A DNA stretch of 64,000 bases from Paraburkholderia unamae (lineage in GTDB: Bacteria > Pseudomonadota > Gammaproteobacteria > Burkholderiales > Burkholderiaceae), in the NCBI RefSeq assembly GCF_003268775.1, contig NZ_QLSU01000001.1:248001-312000 (forward strand), written 5' to 3'. The position numbers and the translations under genes are program-made. This document shows, one piece after another, positions 34,343-42,841 of the stretch. The notes beneath the pieces are model-generated. The model did not search any database, was not told the DNA's origin, and was given only the letters and a program-made list of their open reading frames with translations. The stretch's first letter is position 1; the number at the start of each line of letters is the position of its first letter.

Positions 34343-34482
34343 CTACTTAAAAATGCGTGCGGCGTCCCAATTGATGACCCCTTTTTGCCTTTCTAGACTG
34401 AGTTCCAGGCTACACGCGCACCGAAACACGTACCGAACACCGGCCCCACAACCTGGCGGCCCAGGAACTCAGGAGGAACATC

Positions 34483-35676
34483 ATGGCATCCGTTGCGACC
34501 GCCCTCGCATCCCACAGCGACAACCGTGCGCATGACCGCTTCGCGCAACCGGCCGACACCCTCTCGCTCGACGAAGTCATCGACGTGGTCGCCGCCCGCC
34601 GCGACGAATTCGACCGGCTTTCGCACGTACCGCGCGACGTCATCGACCTCTTCAAGCGCGCGGGCATCTATCGCGCGGGCACGCCGAAGCGCTTTGGCGG
34701 CGACGCGCGCGCGCCCGGCGAATTCCTCGAAATGATCGAGCGCATTGCCGTGGCCGACGGTTCCGCCGCGTGGGTCGCGAGCTTCGGCTCGGCCAACGTG
34801 TACCTGGCCGCGTTGCCGCTCGAAACGCAGGCGCACATCTACGCAAACGGCCCCGATCAAGTGTTCGCGGGCGGACTGTTCCCGGTGCAATCGGTGCAGG
34901 CCGTCGCCGGCGGCTGGCGTGTGAACGGCACGTGGAAGTTCGCGAGCGGCTGCAAGGGCGCCAACTGGCTCGGCGTGGGCATCAGCACCGGTAACGGCGG
35001 CAGCGGCGCAAACAAGCCGCGCACGGCCGTGTTCCGCCCCGAGCAGGTGGAGATCGTCGAGAACTGGAACGTGGTCGGCATGCAGGGCACGGGCAGTCAC
35101 GACCTGCGCGTGACCGACCAGATCGTCACCGACGACTGGACCTTCGTGCGCGGCGGCGAACCCTGCGTGGACGAACCGCTCTATCGCTACCCGACCGTCG
35201 CCTACGCGGCCCAGGTGCTCGCCGTCGTGAACCTCGGCCTCGCACGCGCCGCGCTCGACGTCGCCAACCACATGTCGGGCGGCCGCCGCACGACGACCGG
35301 CGCGCCCCAACTCGCCGACCGCGCGTACTATCGCATCGAGCTAGCGAAGGCGGAAGCGCAGCTTCGTTCGGCGCGCGCCTTCTTCTACGAAACGACGGAC
35401 AGCGTCTGGCAGTCGATCCTCGCGGGCCATCCCGTCACGCCCGACCAGGTCAGCCTGCTTCGGCTTGCCGCGACGCAGATCGCGCGCGAAGGCGCCGACG
35501 TCGTGAATCGCGCTTATCGCCTTGGCGGCACCATGGCGATCTACAAGACGCACCCCTTGCAGCGTTTGCTGCGCGACTCGATGGTGGTCACGCAGCACGC
35601 ATTCCTCGGCGAAGGCAACTTCGACGGCGCGGGCGCCGTATTCGTCGGCGTACCGCCGATTCCGGGCTATCTGTAA
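34483..35676 (+). CDS. iacA: IacA-like indole-3-acetate monooxygenase (acyl-CoA dehydrogenase fold)
   Basis: Flavin-dependent monooxygenase, 397 aa, of the acyl-CoA dehydrogenase/HpaB-like group C or D type. It makes the first attack on the indole ring using reduced flavin supplied by IacG. Seen: N-terminal helical domain with EFDRLSHVPRDVIDLFKRAG, RFGGDARAPGEFLEMIERIA, flavin-binding middle GSAAWVASFGSANVYLAALP and VNGTWKFASGCKGANWLGVG, and C-terminal helical domain DVVNRAYRLGGTMAIYKTHP. It lacks the acyl-CoA dehydrogenase catalytic Glu context, as expected of oxygenases in this fold. AGGAGGAACATC precedes ATG 34483. It leads the iacABIHE operon. Confidence 0.88.
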   Translation: MASVATALASHSDNRAHDRFAQPADTLSLDEVIDVVAARRDEFDRLSHVPRDVIDLFKRAGIYRAGTPKRFGGDARAPGEFLEMIERIAVADGSAAWVASFGSANVYLAALPLETQAHIYANGPDQVFAGGLFPVQSVQAVAGGWRVNGTWKFASGCKGANWLGVGISTGNGGSGANKPRTAVFRPEQVEIVENWNVVGMQGTGSHDLRVTDQIVTDDWTFVRGGEPCVDEPLYRYPTVAYAAQVLAVVNLGLARAALDVANHMSGGRRTTTGAPQLADRAYYRIELAKAEAQLRSARAFFYETTDSVWQSILAGHPVTPDQVSLLRLAATQIAREGADVVNRAYRLGGTMAIYKTHPLQRLLRDSMVVTQHAFLGEGNFDGAGAVFVGVPPIPGYL

Positions 35677-35710
35677 CCGCAAACCTCACATATCGAAAGG
35701 AATCATTCAA

Positions 35711-36097
35711 ATGTCCGAAACAACCGCTCCCGTGCCCCTGCGCGTGCTCTTTTGCTGCGGCGTGACGCAAAACTTCTTCGACCTGCCGCGCGAGAAGATC
35801 GGCGAAGTCTGGCAGGCGTACGGCAAGATGCTCGCCGCCGTCGAAGCGATGGACGGCGTGAAGGTGCTCGGCGTCATGGACGACGACCGCCTCGTGGTGG
35901 GCCAGTCGGACGGCGCGCCGTGGACCTTCTACATCATGGCCGATGTGGCGAATTTCGACACCGCCGTGGCCGTGTGCAATCTCTATCGCACGACGCCGGT
36001 GGGCGAATACAACCTGTGGCGCTACGGCAAGATCGAGGCGCGCGTGGGTCGCGCGCTGACTGTGCCGCCTGCGGTGCCGCCCGCCGCCACCGCTTGA
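35711..36097 (+). CDS. iacB: IacB-like small protein of the indole-3-acetate pathway
   Basis: Soluble 128-aa protein with no known catalytic motif, matching the size and position of IacB directly after iacA. It reads LRVLFCCGVTQNFFDLPREK at the start and LVVGQSDGAPWTFYIMADVA in the middle, compatible with a small ferredoxin-like alpha+beta barrel as in dimeric monooxygenase-like or isomerase-like proteins. Its step in the pathway is not settled. AAAGGA lies nine bases before ATG 35711, 34 bp after iacA. Confidence 0.75.
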   Translation: MSETTAPVPLRVLFCCGVTQNFFDLPREKIGEVWQAYGKMLAAVEAMDGVKVLGVMDDDRLVVGQSDGAPWTFYIMADVANFDTAVAVCNLYRTTPVGEYNLWRYGKIEARVGRALTVPPAVPPAATA

Positions 36098-36101
36098 GCC
36101 C

Positions 36102-36626
36102 ATGGCGATGACCTCAGACGCTGAACGCAGGATCGCCGCGCTCGAAGCGCGCCTCACCGCACTTGAAGGCGCCAGCGCCGCGCGCAAAACCATGGCGCGC
36201 TATATGGCGCTGTGCGACGTGCCGAGCGGCGCGCTCGACGGCGAATCGCTCGCGCGCCTCTTCACGGCCGACGCGGTGTGGGAAGGCATCGGCCCGCAAT
36301 ATACGAGCAAATTCGGCCGTATCGAGGGGCGCGAAGCGATGGTCGCGATGCTGGCGCGTTACTTGCCGCCCGAACCACATTTCGCGACCAACGTGCACTT
36401 CCTCACGTCCGAGAGCATCGACATGGTGTCGCCCGGCCGTGCAAAGGGACGCTGGATCATGTTGCAAGCCTCGGGCTACGAGGGGGATCGTGCGGAGTTG
36501 ATCGGCGCGCGCCTCGAAGTGGACTTCGTGAGCGCGCCCGACGCCTCGACCTGGCTCATCGCGCACTTTCGCACCGAGCGTCTTTTCGATGCGCCGTGGC
36601 GTGTCTCGCCGCGCCCTGCATCCTGA
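36102..36626 (+). CDS. iacI: IacI-like SnoaL/NTF2-fold protein
   Basis: 174-aa protein with an N-terminal heptad-like helix (DAERRIAALEARLTALEG) followed by an NTF2/SnoaL-type cone-shaped domain (TMARYMALCDVPSGA, LARLFTADAVWEGIGP, FATNVHFLTSESI). Such proteins are small isomerases or hydratases or resemble dioxygenase beta subunits. IacI of the indole-3-acetate clusters has this description. The start at 36102 is 4 bp after the iacB stop; an ATG at 36108 is an alternative. Confidence 0.78.
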   Translation: MAMTSDAERRIAALEARLTALEGASAARKTMARYMALCDVPSGALDGESLARLFTADAVWEGIGPQYTSKFGRIEGREAMVAMLARYLPPEPHFATNVHFLTSESIDMVSPGRAKGRWIMLQASGYEGDRAELIGARLEVDFVSAPDASTWLIAHFRTERLFDAPWRVSPRPAS

Positions 36627-36661
36627 CCCATCGTCCCGATAATCAAATGGAATCCTAATCG

Positions 36662-37786
36662 ATGAGCGCATTGATCAGTGCCTTCTCCCTTGGCGGTGAC
36701 GGACCGACCGTCGCCATCAAGGACACCATCGACATCGCGGGCATGCCCACGACCGGCGCAAGCCGCGCGCTCGCCAACGCCGCGCCCGCGCGCCAGCACG
36801 CGAGCGTCGTGCAGTCGCTGCTCGACGCTCGCTGGCGAATCATCGGCAAGGCCAACATGCACGAGCTTGCGTTCGGCATGACTGGCATCAACGACCATAC
36901 GGGCACACCCGTCAATCCGCAGGATGCCGCACGCATTCCCGGCGGCTCATCGAGCGGGTCAGCCAGCGCGGTCGGCCTGGGCCTGGCCGACGCGGCGCTC
37001 GGCACCGACACGGGCGGCTCGATTCGCGGCCCCGCCGCATGTTGCGGCGTGGTCGGCCTCAAGCCCACGTTCGGGCGCGTTTCGCGGCACGGCGTCGCGC
37101 CCGCCGAATCGACGCTCGATTGCGTCGGCCCGTTCGCGCGCGACGTGCGCATGATCGTCGAGACGATGGGCGCCATCACGCCCGCGTTCGACAAGCAGGC
37201 CGCGCTGCAACGCGTGACGGCGTGCCGGGTCGGCGTCGCGCGCGTCGATGCCCAAGCGGACCTGCTCGCGGCCGTCGAGCGCGCGCCGCAACGCGCGGGC
37301 TTCACTTCGCACGTCATTGAACTTGCGGGCCTCACGGAAGCCTTCCAGGCGGGCCTTGCGATCATCAACGTGGAAACGTGGACCGCGTTCGGTCATCTCG
37401 TCGGCAGCGGCCTGCTCGGCGCGGATCTCGAAGCGCGCCTGCGCGCCGCGTCGCAAACGACGCCGGACCAGGTGAGCGCGGCCGAGCGCGTGCGGCGCAG
37501 CTTTACCGATGCCGTGGACCATGCACTCGAGAACGTCGATGTCATCGTGATGCCAACGCTGCCCGCCCTGCCGATCACGATCGACGACGCGCGGCGCGGC
37601 GTGTCGGTCATCGCGATGTCGTCGCTCATTCGTCCGTTCAATCTCAGCGGCCACCCGGCGCTGAGCCTGCCCTTGCCGATCGACGGATCGCCGCTCAAGG
37701 CCGGACTGCAAATCATCGGCCGGCACGGCGCCGATGAACAGGTCTGCGCCGTGGCCGCCGCATTCGAAGCGGCGCTCGTCGACTAA
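36662..37786 (+). CDS. iacH: IacH-like amidase-signature hydrolase
   Basis: Amidase-signature serine hydrolase, 374 aa, somewhat short for the family. The Ser-cisSer-Lys triad can be seen: Lys in VAIKDTIDIAGM, cis-Ser in PGGSSSGSASAVGLGLAD, and nucleophile Ser in LGTDTGGSIRGPAACCGVVG. The C-terminal part has FNLSGHPALSLPL. In iac clusters IacH is an amidase-like protein thought to hydrolyse an amide-bearing intermediate formed on opening the pyrrole ring, but its exact substrate is not established. It lies 35 bp after iacI. Confidence 0.85.
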   Translation: MSALISAFSLGGDGPTVAIKDTIDIAGMPTTGASRALANAAPARQHASVVQSLLDARWRIIGKANMHELAFGMTGINDHTGTPVNPQDAARIPGGSSSGSASAVGLGLADAALGTDTGGSIRGPAACCGVVGLKPTFGRVSRHGVAPAESTLDCVGPFARDVRMIVETMGAITPAFDKQAALQRVTACRVGVARVDAQADLLAAVERAPQRAGFTSHVIELAGLTEAFQAGLAIINVETWTAFGHLVGSGLLGADLEARLRAASQTTPDQVSAAERVRRSFTDAVDHALENVDVIVMPTLPALPITIDDARRGVSVIAMSSLIRPFNLSGHPALSLPLPIDGSPLKAGLQIIGRHGADEQVCAVAAAFEAALVD

Positions 37787-37809
37787 GTCTTTAAAGGAAT
37801 ACCCAACCC

Positions 37810-38553
37810 ATGTCCAGCAGAGTCGTTCTCGTTACCGGCGCGGCGCGCGGCCTCGGCGCCGTCATTGCCGCGCGTTTTCATGCGGCGGGTTACCGCGTCG
37901 CGCTTGGCGACGTCGCGGTCGAAGCCGCGGGTGAAACCGCGCGCGCGCTGAGCGCCGATGGATCGAGCGCGTTCGCCATCGCGCTCGACGTCACGCGCAA
38001 AGCGGATTTCGTGAGCGCGCGCGACGCGATCGTCGCGCGCTGGGGACGCATCGATGCGCTGGTGAACAACGCGGGTGCATCGAAAGTGGTACCCGTCATG
38101 GAAATCACGGCCGAGCAGTTCGATCAGGTCATCGACGTCAATTTGCGCAGCGTGCTGTTCGGCTGCCAGGTGTTCGGGCAGCATTTCGCGAATCAGGGCG
38201 AGGGACGCATCGTCAACATCGCCTCGCTCGCGGGCCAGAACGGCGGCTCGGCCACGGGCGCGCACTACGCGGCAGCCAAGGGCGGCGCGATCACGCTCAC
38301 GAAGGTGTTCGCGCGCGACCTCGCCGCTTCGGGCGTGACCGTCAACGCGATTTCGCCGGGACCGCTCGATTTGCCGATCGTGCACGAGAGCGTGCCCGCG
38401 GACAAACTCGACAAGGTGATCGCCAGCATTCCCGTGGGCCGTCTGGGCGCCGCCGACTATATCGCCGACGCCGCCGTGCTGCTCGCTTCGGGCAACGCCT
38501 ATTTCGCCAACGGCGCTTGCTGGGACATCAACGGCGGGCTCTACATGCGCTAA
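37810..38553 (+). CDS. iacE: IacE-like short-chain dehydrogenase/reductase
   Basis: Classical SDR, 247 aa: cofactor motif VTGAARGLGAVIAARF, NNAGASKVVPVME, and catalytic Ser/Tyr/Lys in NIASLAGQNGG and HYAAAKGGAITLTK, ending WDINGGLYMR. In the pathway IacE works with IacA in forming dioxindole-3-acetate. AAAGGAA is upstream of ATG 37810. It ends 22 bp before the convergent response regulator gene; a GC hairpin at 38565-38587 lies across the regulator stop and could end transcription from both sides. Confidence 0.87.
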   Translation: MSSRVVLVTGAARGLGAVIAARFHAAGYRVALGDVAVEAAGETARALSADGSSAFAIALDVTRKADFVSARDAIVARWGRIDALVNNAGASKVVPVMEITAEQFDQVIDVNLRSVLFGCQVFGQHFANQGEGRIVNIASLAGQNGGSATGAHYAAAKGGAITLTKVFARDLAASGVTVNAISPGPLDLPIVHESVPADKLDKVIASIPVGRLGAADYIADAAVLLASGNAYFANGACWDINGGLYMR

Positions 38554-38575
38554 CGCCCGCCGTGCCCGCGCCGCT

Positions 38576-39211
38576 TCACGGCGCGGGTGCTTGCGCGTCC
38601 TGATCCCACACCGCCATCACATCGCGCACGAGCGTCGCGATCGAGGCCACGCCGAGCTTCTCCTTGATGCTCGCGCGGTGCACGTCCACCGTCTTCACGC
38701 TGATATCGAGTTCCGCGGCAATGCGCTTGCTGCCCTTGCCGTCGATCACGCCGCGCAGCACCTCGCGCTCGCGCCCCGTGAGCGATTCGAGGCGCTTGCG
38801 CAAATCGCGACGTTTCTGGTCCGCGGCGTGACGCTGCGTGGCGAGCTTCATCGCGCGTTGCACACGATCGAGCATCTGCTGCGAGTTATACGGCTTTTCG
38901 ACGAAATCGATCGCGCCGTTCTGCAAGGCGCGCACGGACATGGGAATGTCGCCGTGGCCGCTCACGAAAATCACCGGCAAGGTCGCGCTGCGCCGATTCA
39001 ACTCCGTCTGCACGTCGAAACCGCTCGTTTCCGGCATGCGCACGTCGAGCACCAGACACGCCGGAACGTCGGGATCGAACGCACGCAGGAAATCGGTCGC
39101 GTTCGCGAATCCTTCCGACTTGACGCCAACCGACTCCAGCAGCCACGCCAACGAAGTGCGCATGCCGTTGTCGTCGTCGACGATATAGATGACCGGGGCA
39201 GGTAATGTCAT
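38576..39211 (-). CDS. FixJ/StyR-type response regulator of the iac cluster
   Basis: Two-domain regulator, 211 aa. Receiver: VDDDNG, phospho-acceptor Asp56 in ACLVLDVRMPE, VIFVSGHGDIP, FVEKPY. Output: LuxR-type helix-turn-helix in LTGREREVLRGVIDGKGSKR, IAAELDISVKTVDVHRASIK. It should be phosphorylated by the PAS kinase encoded 4.3 kb upstream in the window (32777-34243) and activate iac promoters. It is divergent from iacG across 345 bp. The long QKRRDLRKRLESLTG linker is typical of FixJ/TodT relatives. In P. phytofirmans the corresponding regulator carries an iacR name. Confidence 0.87.
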   Translation of the reverse strand: MTLPAPVIYIVDDDNGMRTSLAWLLESVGVKSEGFANATDFLRAFDPDVPACLVLDVRMPETSGFDVQTELNRRSATLPVIFVSGHGDIPMSVRALQNGAIDFVEKPYNSQQMLDRVQRAMKLATQRHAADQKRRDLRKRLESLTGREREVLRGVIDGKGSKRIAAELDISVKTVDVHRASIKEKLGVASIATLVRDVMAVWDQDAQAPAP

Positions 39212-39556
39212 CTCCTCTCTCCGCTATGGTGGGTTGCGAAGCGCGGCGAGACGTGCCCGTTGCTACCGGCCGCCTCCATTCATCTTCGCGCTCCCGCATT
39301 TGTGACGCCATCATAACCAGCCGAAAAAGCCCTGAACAGGCGCATTACCCCTTAATTTCCCCCGGCGACACCAAGGTGCGCGTAACGCTTGCGGCCCAAC
39401 CTGGTGAAATCTTTAGGCGGCTCGGGAACGACGCCAGCACACGGGCGATTCGCGACAGTATTTTTCGCGCGAGGCTTGCCGTACGCTTGAATCCGAGGCC
39501 CAAAGCAACAGACGCCGATACGAATGAACGCAACACCCTTGCACGGAAGACCCGAC
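39212..39556. other. Divergent promoter region, response regulator / iacG
   Basis: These 345 bp contain CGCATTACCCCTTAATTTCC near 39340-39360 and the third TCTTTAG block at 39400-39430. No gene is visible. It probably serves iacG and, possibly, autoregulation of the response regulator. Confidence 0.55.
39400..39430 (+). promoter_or_regulatory. Putative iac two-component operator, copy 3 (iacG promoter)
   Basis: CCTGGT (39400-39405) then AAATCTTTAGGCGG (39407-39420) and CGGGAACG (39423-39430). It shares TCTTTAGGCG and GGGAACG with the iacA copy and CCTGGT, TCTTTAG and TCGG with the MFS copy. It ends 127 bp upstream of the iacG start. Confidence 0.55.
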
Positions 39557-40093
39557 ATGTCCGACACATCCCGCATGACCCCGCTGCCCGCGAGCGACGC
39601 CCGCAAGGACTTTCGCCAGGCCATGGCGCACTTGTCCGCCGCCGTCAACGTGATCACGACCGACGGTGCGTTCGGCCGGTGCGGTATCACGGCGAGCGCC
39701 GTATGTTCCGTCACCGACTCGCCGCCCACGCTGCTGGTTTGCCTGAACCGTTCGAGCGCGATGCACGCCGCTTTCGCGGGCAACGGCCGTGTGTGCGTGA
39801 ATGTGCTGCCGGGCGAGCACGAATTGCTCGCGAAGCATTTCGCGGGCCTCACGCAATTGCCCATGGACGAGCGTTTCGACCTGCCGCTCTGGGATGATGG
39901 CGAGCACGGCGTGCCGGTGCTGCGCGACGCGCTCGCGAGCCTGCAAGGCGAGATCGTCGAGTTGAAGGACGTTGGCTCGCACTCGGTCATGTTCGTGAAG
40001 GCGACCCATATTCGCGTGCGTAGCGACGGCGACGGGCTCGTTTATTTCGACCGCAATTTTCATCGCCTCTCGAGGCTGTGCGCGGCGGCGTGA
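39557..40093 (+). CDS. iacG: IacG-like flavin reductase
   Basis: NAD(P)H:flavin oxidoreductase of the HpaC family, 178 aa, which should supply reduced flavin to IacA. Motifs: RQAMAHLSAAVNVITTDGAF, GITASAVCSVTDSPPTLLVC, VNVLPGEHELLAKHFAG and the C-terminal HSVMFVKATHIRVRSDGDGL. ATG 39557 has GGAAG at good spacing; an earlier ATG at 39524 has none. Unlike in Pseudomonas putida 1290, it is split from the other iac genes by the convergent regulator. Confidence 0.87.
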   Translation: MSDTSRMTPLPASDARKDFRQAMAHLSAAVNVITTDGAFGRCGITASAVCSVTDSPPTLLVCLNRSSAMHAAFAGNGRVCVNVLPGEHELLAKHFAGLTQLPMDERFDLPLWDDGEHGVPVLRDALASLQGEIVELKDVGSHSVMFVKATHIRVRSDGDGLVYFDRNFHRLSRLCAAA

Positions 40094-40141
40094 GTCGGGG
40101 CTCAAGCGTTACTCTGGACACCTGACTGAATGAATGACAGT

Positions 40142-40180
40142 GTGCGCCGCGCGCCGCAAGTTGCGCGGCGCCCGGCGCAC
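40142..40180. terminator. GC-rich hairpin between convergent iacG and phospholipase genes
   Basis: Outer arms GTGCGCC (40142-40148) and GGCGCAC (40174-40180) enclose a second stem GCGCCGC/GCGGCGC. There is no U-tract, so it is a possible bidirectional transcription barrier rather than a clear intrinsic terminator. Confidence 0.4.
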
Positions 40181-40194
40181 TCACCTACAGGGCT

Positions 40195-42501
40195 TTAGAA
40201 GCTGTCGGCGCGCCCCATGCCCGGATCGCTCACCGAGTGGCGGCCCGTTTCGACACGCCCCGCGAAGCGGCGCGCAAAGCTGCTGTCCGAATCGGACGTC
40301 ACGAGGAAGTCGTACCAGTTGCCGGTCTGCTTCAGGTCCCAGCCCAGTTCCCGGTGCTCGCCCGGATGCAGCGTCACGACCCACGTCGTGCCGTTCTGGC
40401 GGCCAAACGGGTCGCCGCCCGCGTCGCGCAGCGCCCCGTAGATGGCGTTCGACTTGACCGTGAGCTGGACCTTGCCGCCGCCGTCGTTGCGCAGGCTCAG
40501 AAACAGCGCGTGTTGCCCGTCGCCATACTGCGCGACCACTTCGGGCGTCGCCGCGTTGCGCGCGCCAAGCGTCGACAGGTTGCCCGCGATATGGCGATGG
40601 AAGCCGTTCGGACCGAGCACCCACAGGTCATACTTGCCCGCGTTGTTCGCGACAGCGGCCCAGTTGTCCTCCAGCGACTTGCCGGGCTCGACCACATAGC
40701 GGCGCGGCACGTTGGCCAGATTCAGCTTGTCGTACACGTGAAAAACCGCACCTGCGCGGCCCGTGTTGACGAACTTCAGCGTGATCGCGCCCGCGGAGAG
40801 GTTCGCCTTCGCCTGCACATTCAACTCGTACGGCAGCGCCCGCGACGGACGCACGCCCGCGTCCTGCACCGGCAGCGTACCGTTGGGCGTGACCGGAATC
40901 GCCGGCAGCGCCGACTGGGCCGTGACCAGCGCGCTCGCGGCGCTCTGTGTCGTGCTGCCCTTGAGCGTGGGCAGCGCCTCGTTGTTCGGGGCCGCAAAGT
41001 TGAATGCGCTCGTCAGGTCGCCGCAAATCGCGCGGCGATAGGCCGTGATCTGCGGCTCCTTCACGCCAAAGCGCTTTTCGAGGAACATCAGCGTGGAGGT
41101 GTGATCGAACACCTGCGAATTCACCCAGCCGCCACGGCTCCACGGCGAAATCACCCACATAGGCACGCGCGGGCCGGGCCCGTAGGGGCGGCCGTCCTGG
41201 GCCGGTTGCGACGCCGTGGCGGGCGTGAAGTTGTGGTACTCGTACGCCATCTGCGCGTCGCTCAGCGTGGACGCGCCGGCGAGCGTGCCGTCCGTATTGC
41301 GCGCGGGCGCCGAAGGCGGCGGCAGGTGGTCGAAGAAGCCGTCGTTCTCGTCGTAATTCACGAGCAGCACCGTCTTGCTGAACACTTCCGGGTTCGCCGT
41401 GAGCGCATCGAGCACGGCCTGAATGTACCAGCCGCCGGTGGCGGGCGTCGAAACGCCGGGATGCTCGCTGTACGTCGAAGGCGGAATGATCCACGAGACT
41501 TCGGGCAGCGTGCCGTTCTGAATGTCGGCGATGAACGAGGCCAGCAAACCGTCCGGCATCGTGTTCGAGAAGCCCGGCGCGAGCGCATTGAGCGCCTTGT
41601 CCGACGGCTCGTACACCGGCAATTGCGGCACGTTCGCGTTGTTGTACTGCGAAAGGCTTTCGCTCGCGAGATACCACGGCCGGCGCGCCTGCGGCATGCT
41701 GGCGATCGCCTGACGCCAGTGCTGGAAGCTCATCATCTCGTTGCAGCCGTAGTTGTCGTACAGGCTCTGATAGACCTTCCAGTTCACCCCTGCCGCCGCG
41801 AGACGGTCCGCATAGGTCGTCCACGTCCAGCCCGTGGTGCCTTGCGCCGGCAAGCCGACGTCGTTGCCGTCGTTGTACTGGTTATTCAGGACTGCCACCT
41901 TGACGCCCGCGCCCGTGGCCGGGCTAACGCCGCTCGACCCGTTCGTGCCCGTCCAGTAGTACAGGCGGTTCGCGATCGTGCCCGTGTGCATCGAGCAGTG
42001 ATAGTGGTCGCACAGCGTGAATGCGTCGGTGAGCGCGCGCTGGAACGGCACTTCGGCGCTTTCGTAGTAGCCCATCGAAAGCAGCGTCTTGGCGACCGGC
42101 CACTGGTTCATGCGGCCGAGCGACCAGGCCGCCTGCGCGTCGGACCACGTGTGCGGCGTGCCGCCCGCGTTGATCGCGTTGCCCTTCGTCGCGTCGAGGT
42201 GATACGGCGTGTAGACCTGGCCGTCCTTATAGGTCTGATAAAAGACGTTATTGACGTTTTGCGCGGGGATGGCGAAACGGTCGCCGTAGCCGCGCACGCC
42301 CTTCTGCGTGCCGAAATACGAGTCGAACGAGCGGTTTTCCATCATCAGCAGCACGACGTGCTTGACGTCCTTGATCGTGCCGGTTTCGTAGTGCGCGGGA
42401 ATGGCGAGCGCACGACGGATGCTGGGCGGGAACGCGCTCAGCGCGGCGGCCGACAAACCGGCAGTGGCCGTATTTTGCAGAAACTTGCGACGGGAATTCA
42501 C
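40195..42501 (-). CDS. Phosphocholine-specific phospholipase C (Tat-exported)
   Basis: Secreted phospholipase C, 768 aa, similar to PlcN/PlcH, which releases phosphocholine from phosphatidylcholine or sphingomyelin. A Tat signal NSRRKFLQNTATAGLSAAAL is present. The catalytic domain starts VKHVVLLMMENRSFDSYFGT, and continues with CDHYHCSMHTGTIANRLYYW and LVNYDENDGFFDHLPPPSAP. Two C-terminal DUF756-like beta domains follow (about 600-750). The start is GTG 42501 with AGGAG nine bases upstream. Such enzymes are often induced by phosphate starvation; a Pho-box-like repeat lies 320 bp upstream. Choline phosphate may feed phosphate and osmolyte pools. Confidence 0.88.
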   Translation of the reverse strand: MNSRRKFLQNTATAGLSAAALSAFPPSIRRALAIPAHYETGTIKDVKHVVLLMMENRSFDSYFGTQKGVRGYGDRFAIPAQNVNNVFYQTYKDGQVYTPYHLDATKGNAINAGGTPHTWSDAQAAWSLGRMNQWPVAKTLLSMGYYESAEVPFQRALTDAFTLCDHYHCSMHTGTIANRLYYWTGTNGSSGVSPATGAGVKVAVLNNQYNDGNDVGLPAQGTTGWTWTTYADRLAAAGVNWKVYQSLYDNYGCNEMMSFQHWRQAIASMPQARRPWYLASESLSQYNNANVPQLPVYEPSDKALNALAPGFSNTMPDGLLASFIADIQNGTLPEVSWIIPPSTYSEHPGVSTPATGGWYIQAVLDALTANPEVFSKTVLLVNYDENDGFFDHLPPPSAPARNTDGTLAGASTLSDAQMAYEYHNFTPATASQPAQDGRPYGPGPRVPMWVISPWSRGGWVNSQVFDHTSTLMFLEKRFGVKEPQITAYRRAICGDLTSAFNFAAPNNEALPTLKGSTTQSAASALVTAQSALPAIPVTPNGTLPVQDAGVRPSRALPYELNVQAKANLSAGAITLKFVNTGRAGAVFHVYDKLNLANVPRRYVVEPGKSLEDNWAAVANNAGKYDLWVLGPNGFHRHIAGNLSTLGARNAATPEVVAQYGDGQHALFLSLRNDGGGKVQLTVKSNAIYGALRDAGGDPFGRQNGTTWVVTLHPGEHRELGWDLKQTGNWYDFLVTSDSDSSFARRFAGRVETGRHSVSDPGMGRADSF

Positions 42502-42819
42502 GGTGCAGGTGCTCCTTATTATCTGGCTTGATAATCGAGACCTTCGAGTACGTTCACCACAGCGATTCCGCAAGGCGAGCGGGTACGGTTTGTCACGATC
42601 GATGCGAAAGCAACGATCGCGCTCCGTGCTCAATGCCGCCTGGACGGAAGGCTGCCTGCCGAGACCCCGCTCGTGGAAGCCCAAAGGACATTTTGTTCTG
42701 CGCCTGTGACCTGGCGATAGCCACCCTGCTGGCCATGCCGCCACGCTCAGATTCAGGCGAGTGCCGAATATAAGGGTCGCAAATGACGGGCCGATGTCGG
42801 CGTCATTGCGAAGCCGCGT

Positions 42820-42841
42820 CGGTCATGTTTCTGTCATGTTG
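42820..42841 (+). promoter_or_regulatory. Pho-box-like direct repeat
   Basis: Two 11-bp direct repeats, CGGTCATGTTT (42820-42830) and CTGTCATGTTG (42831-42841), match the PhoB box layout (CTGTCAT repeats, 11-bp period). Its orientation points to the plus strand, away from the phospholipase start at 42501, so its target is unclear. Confidence 0.45.
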
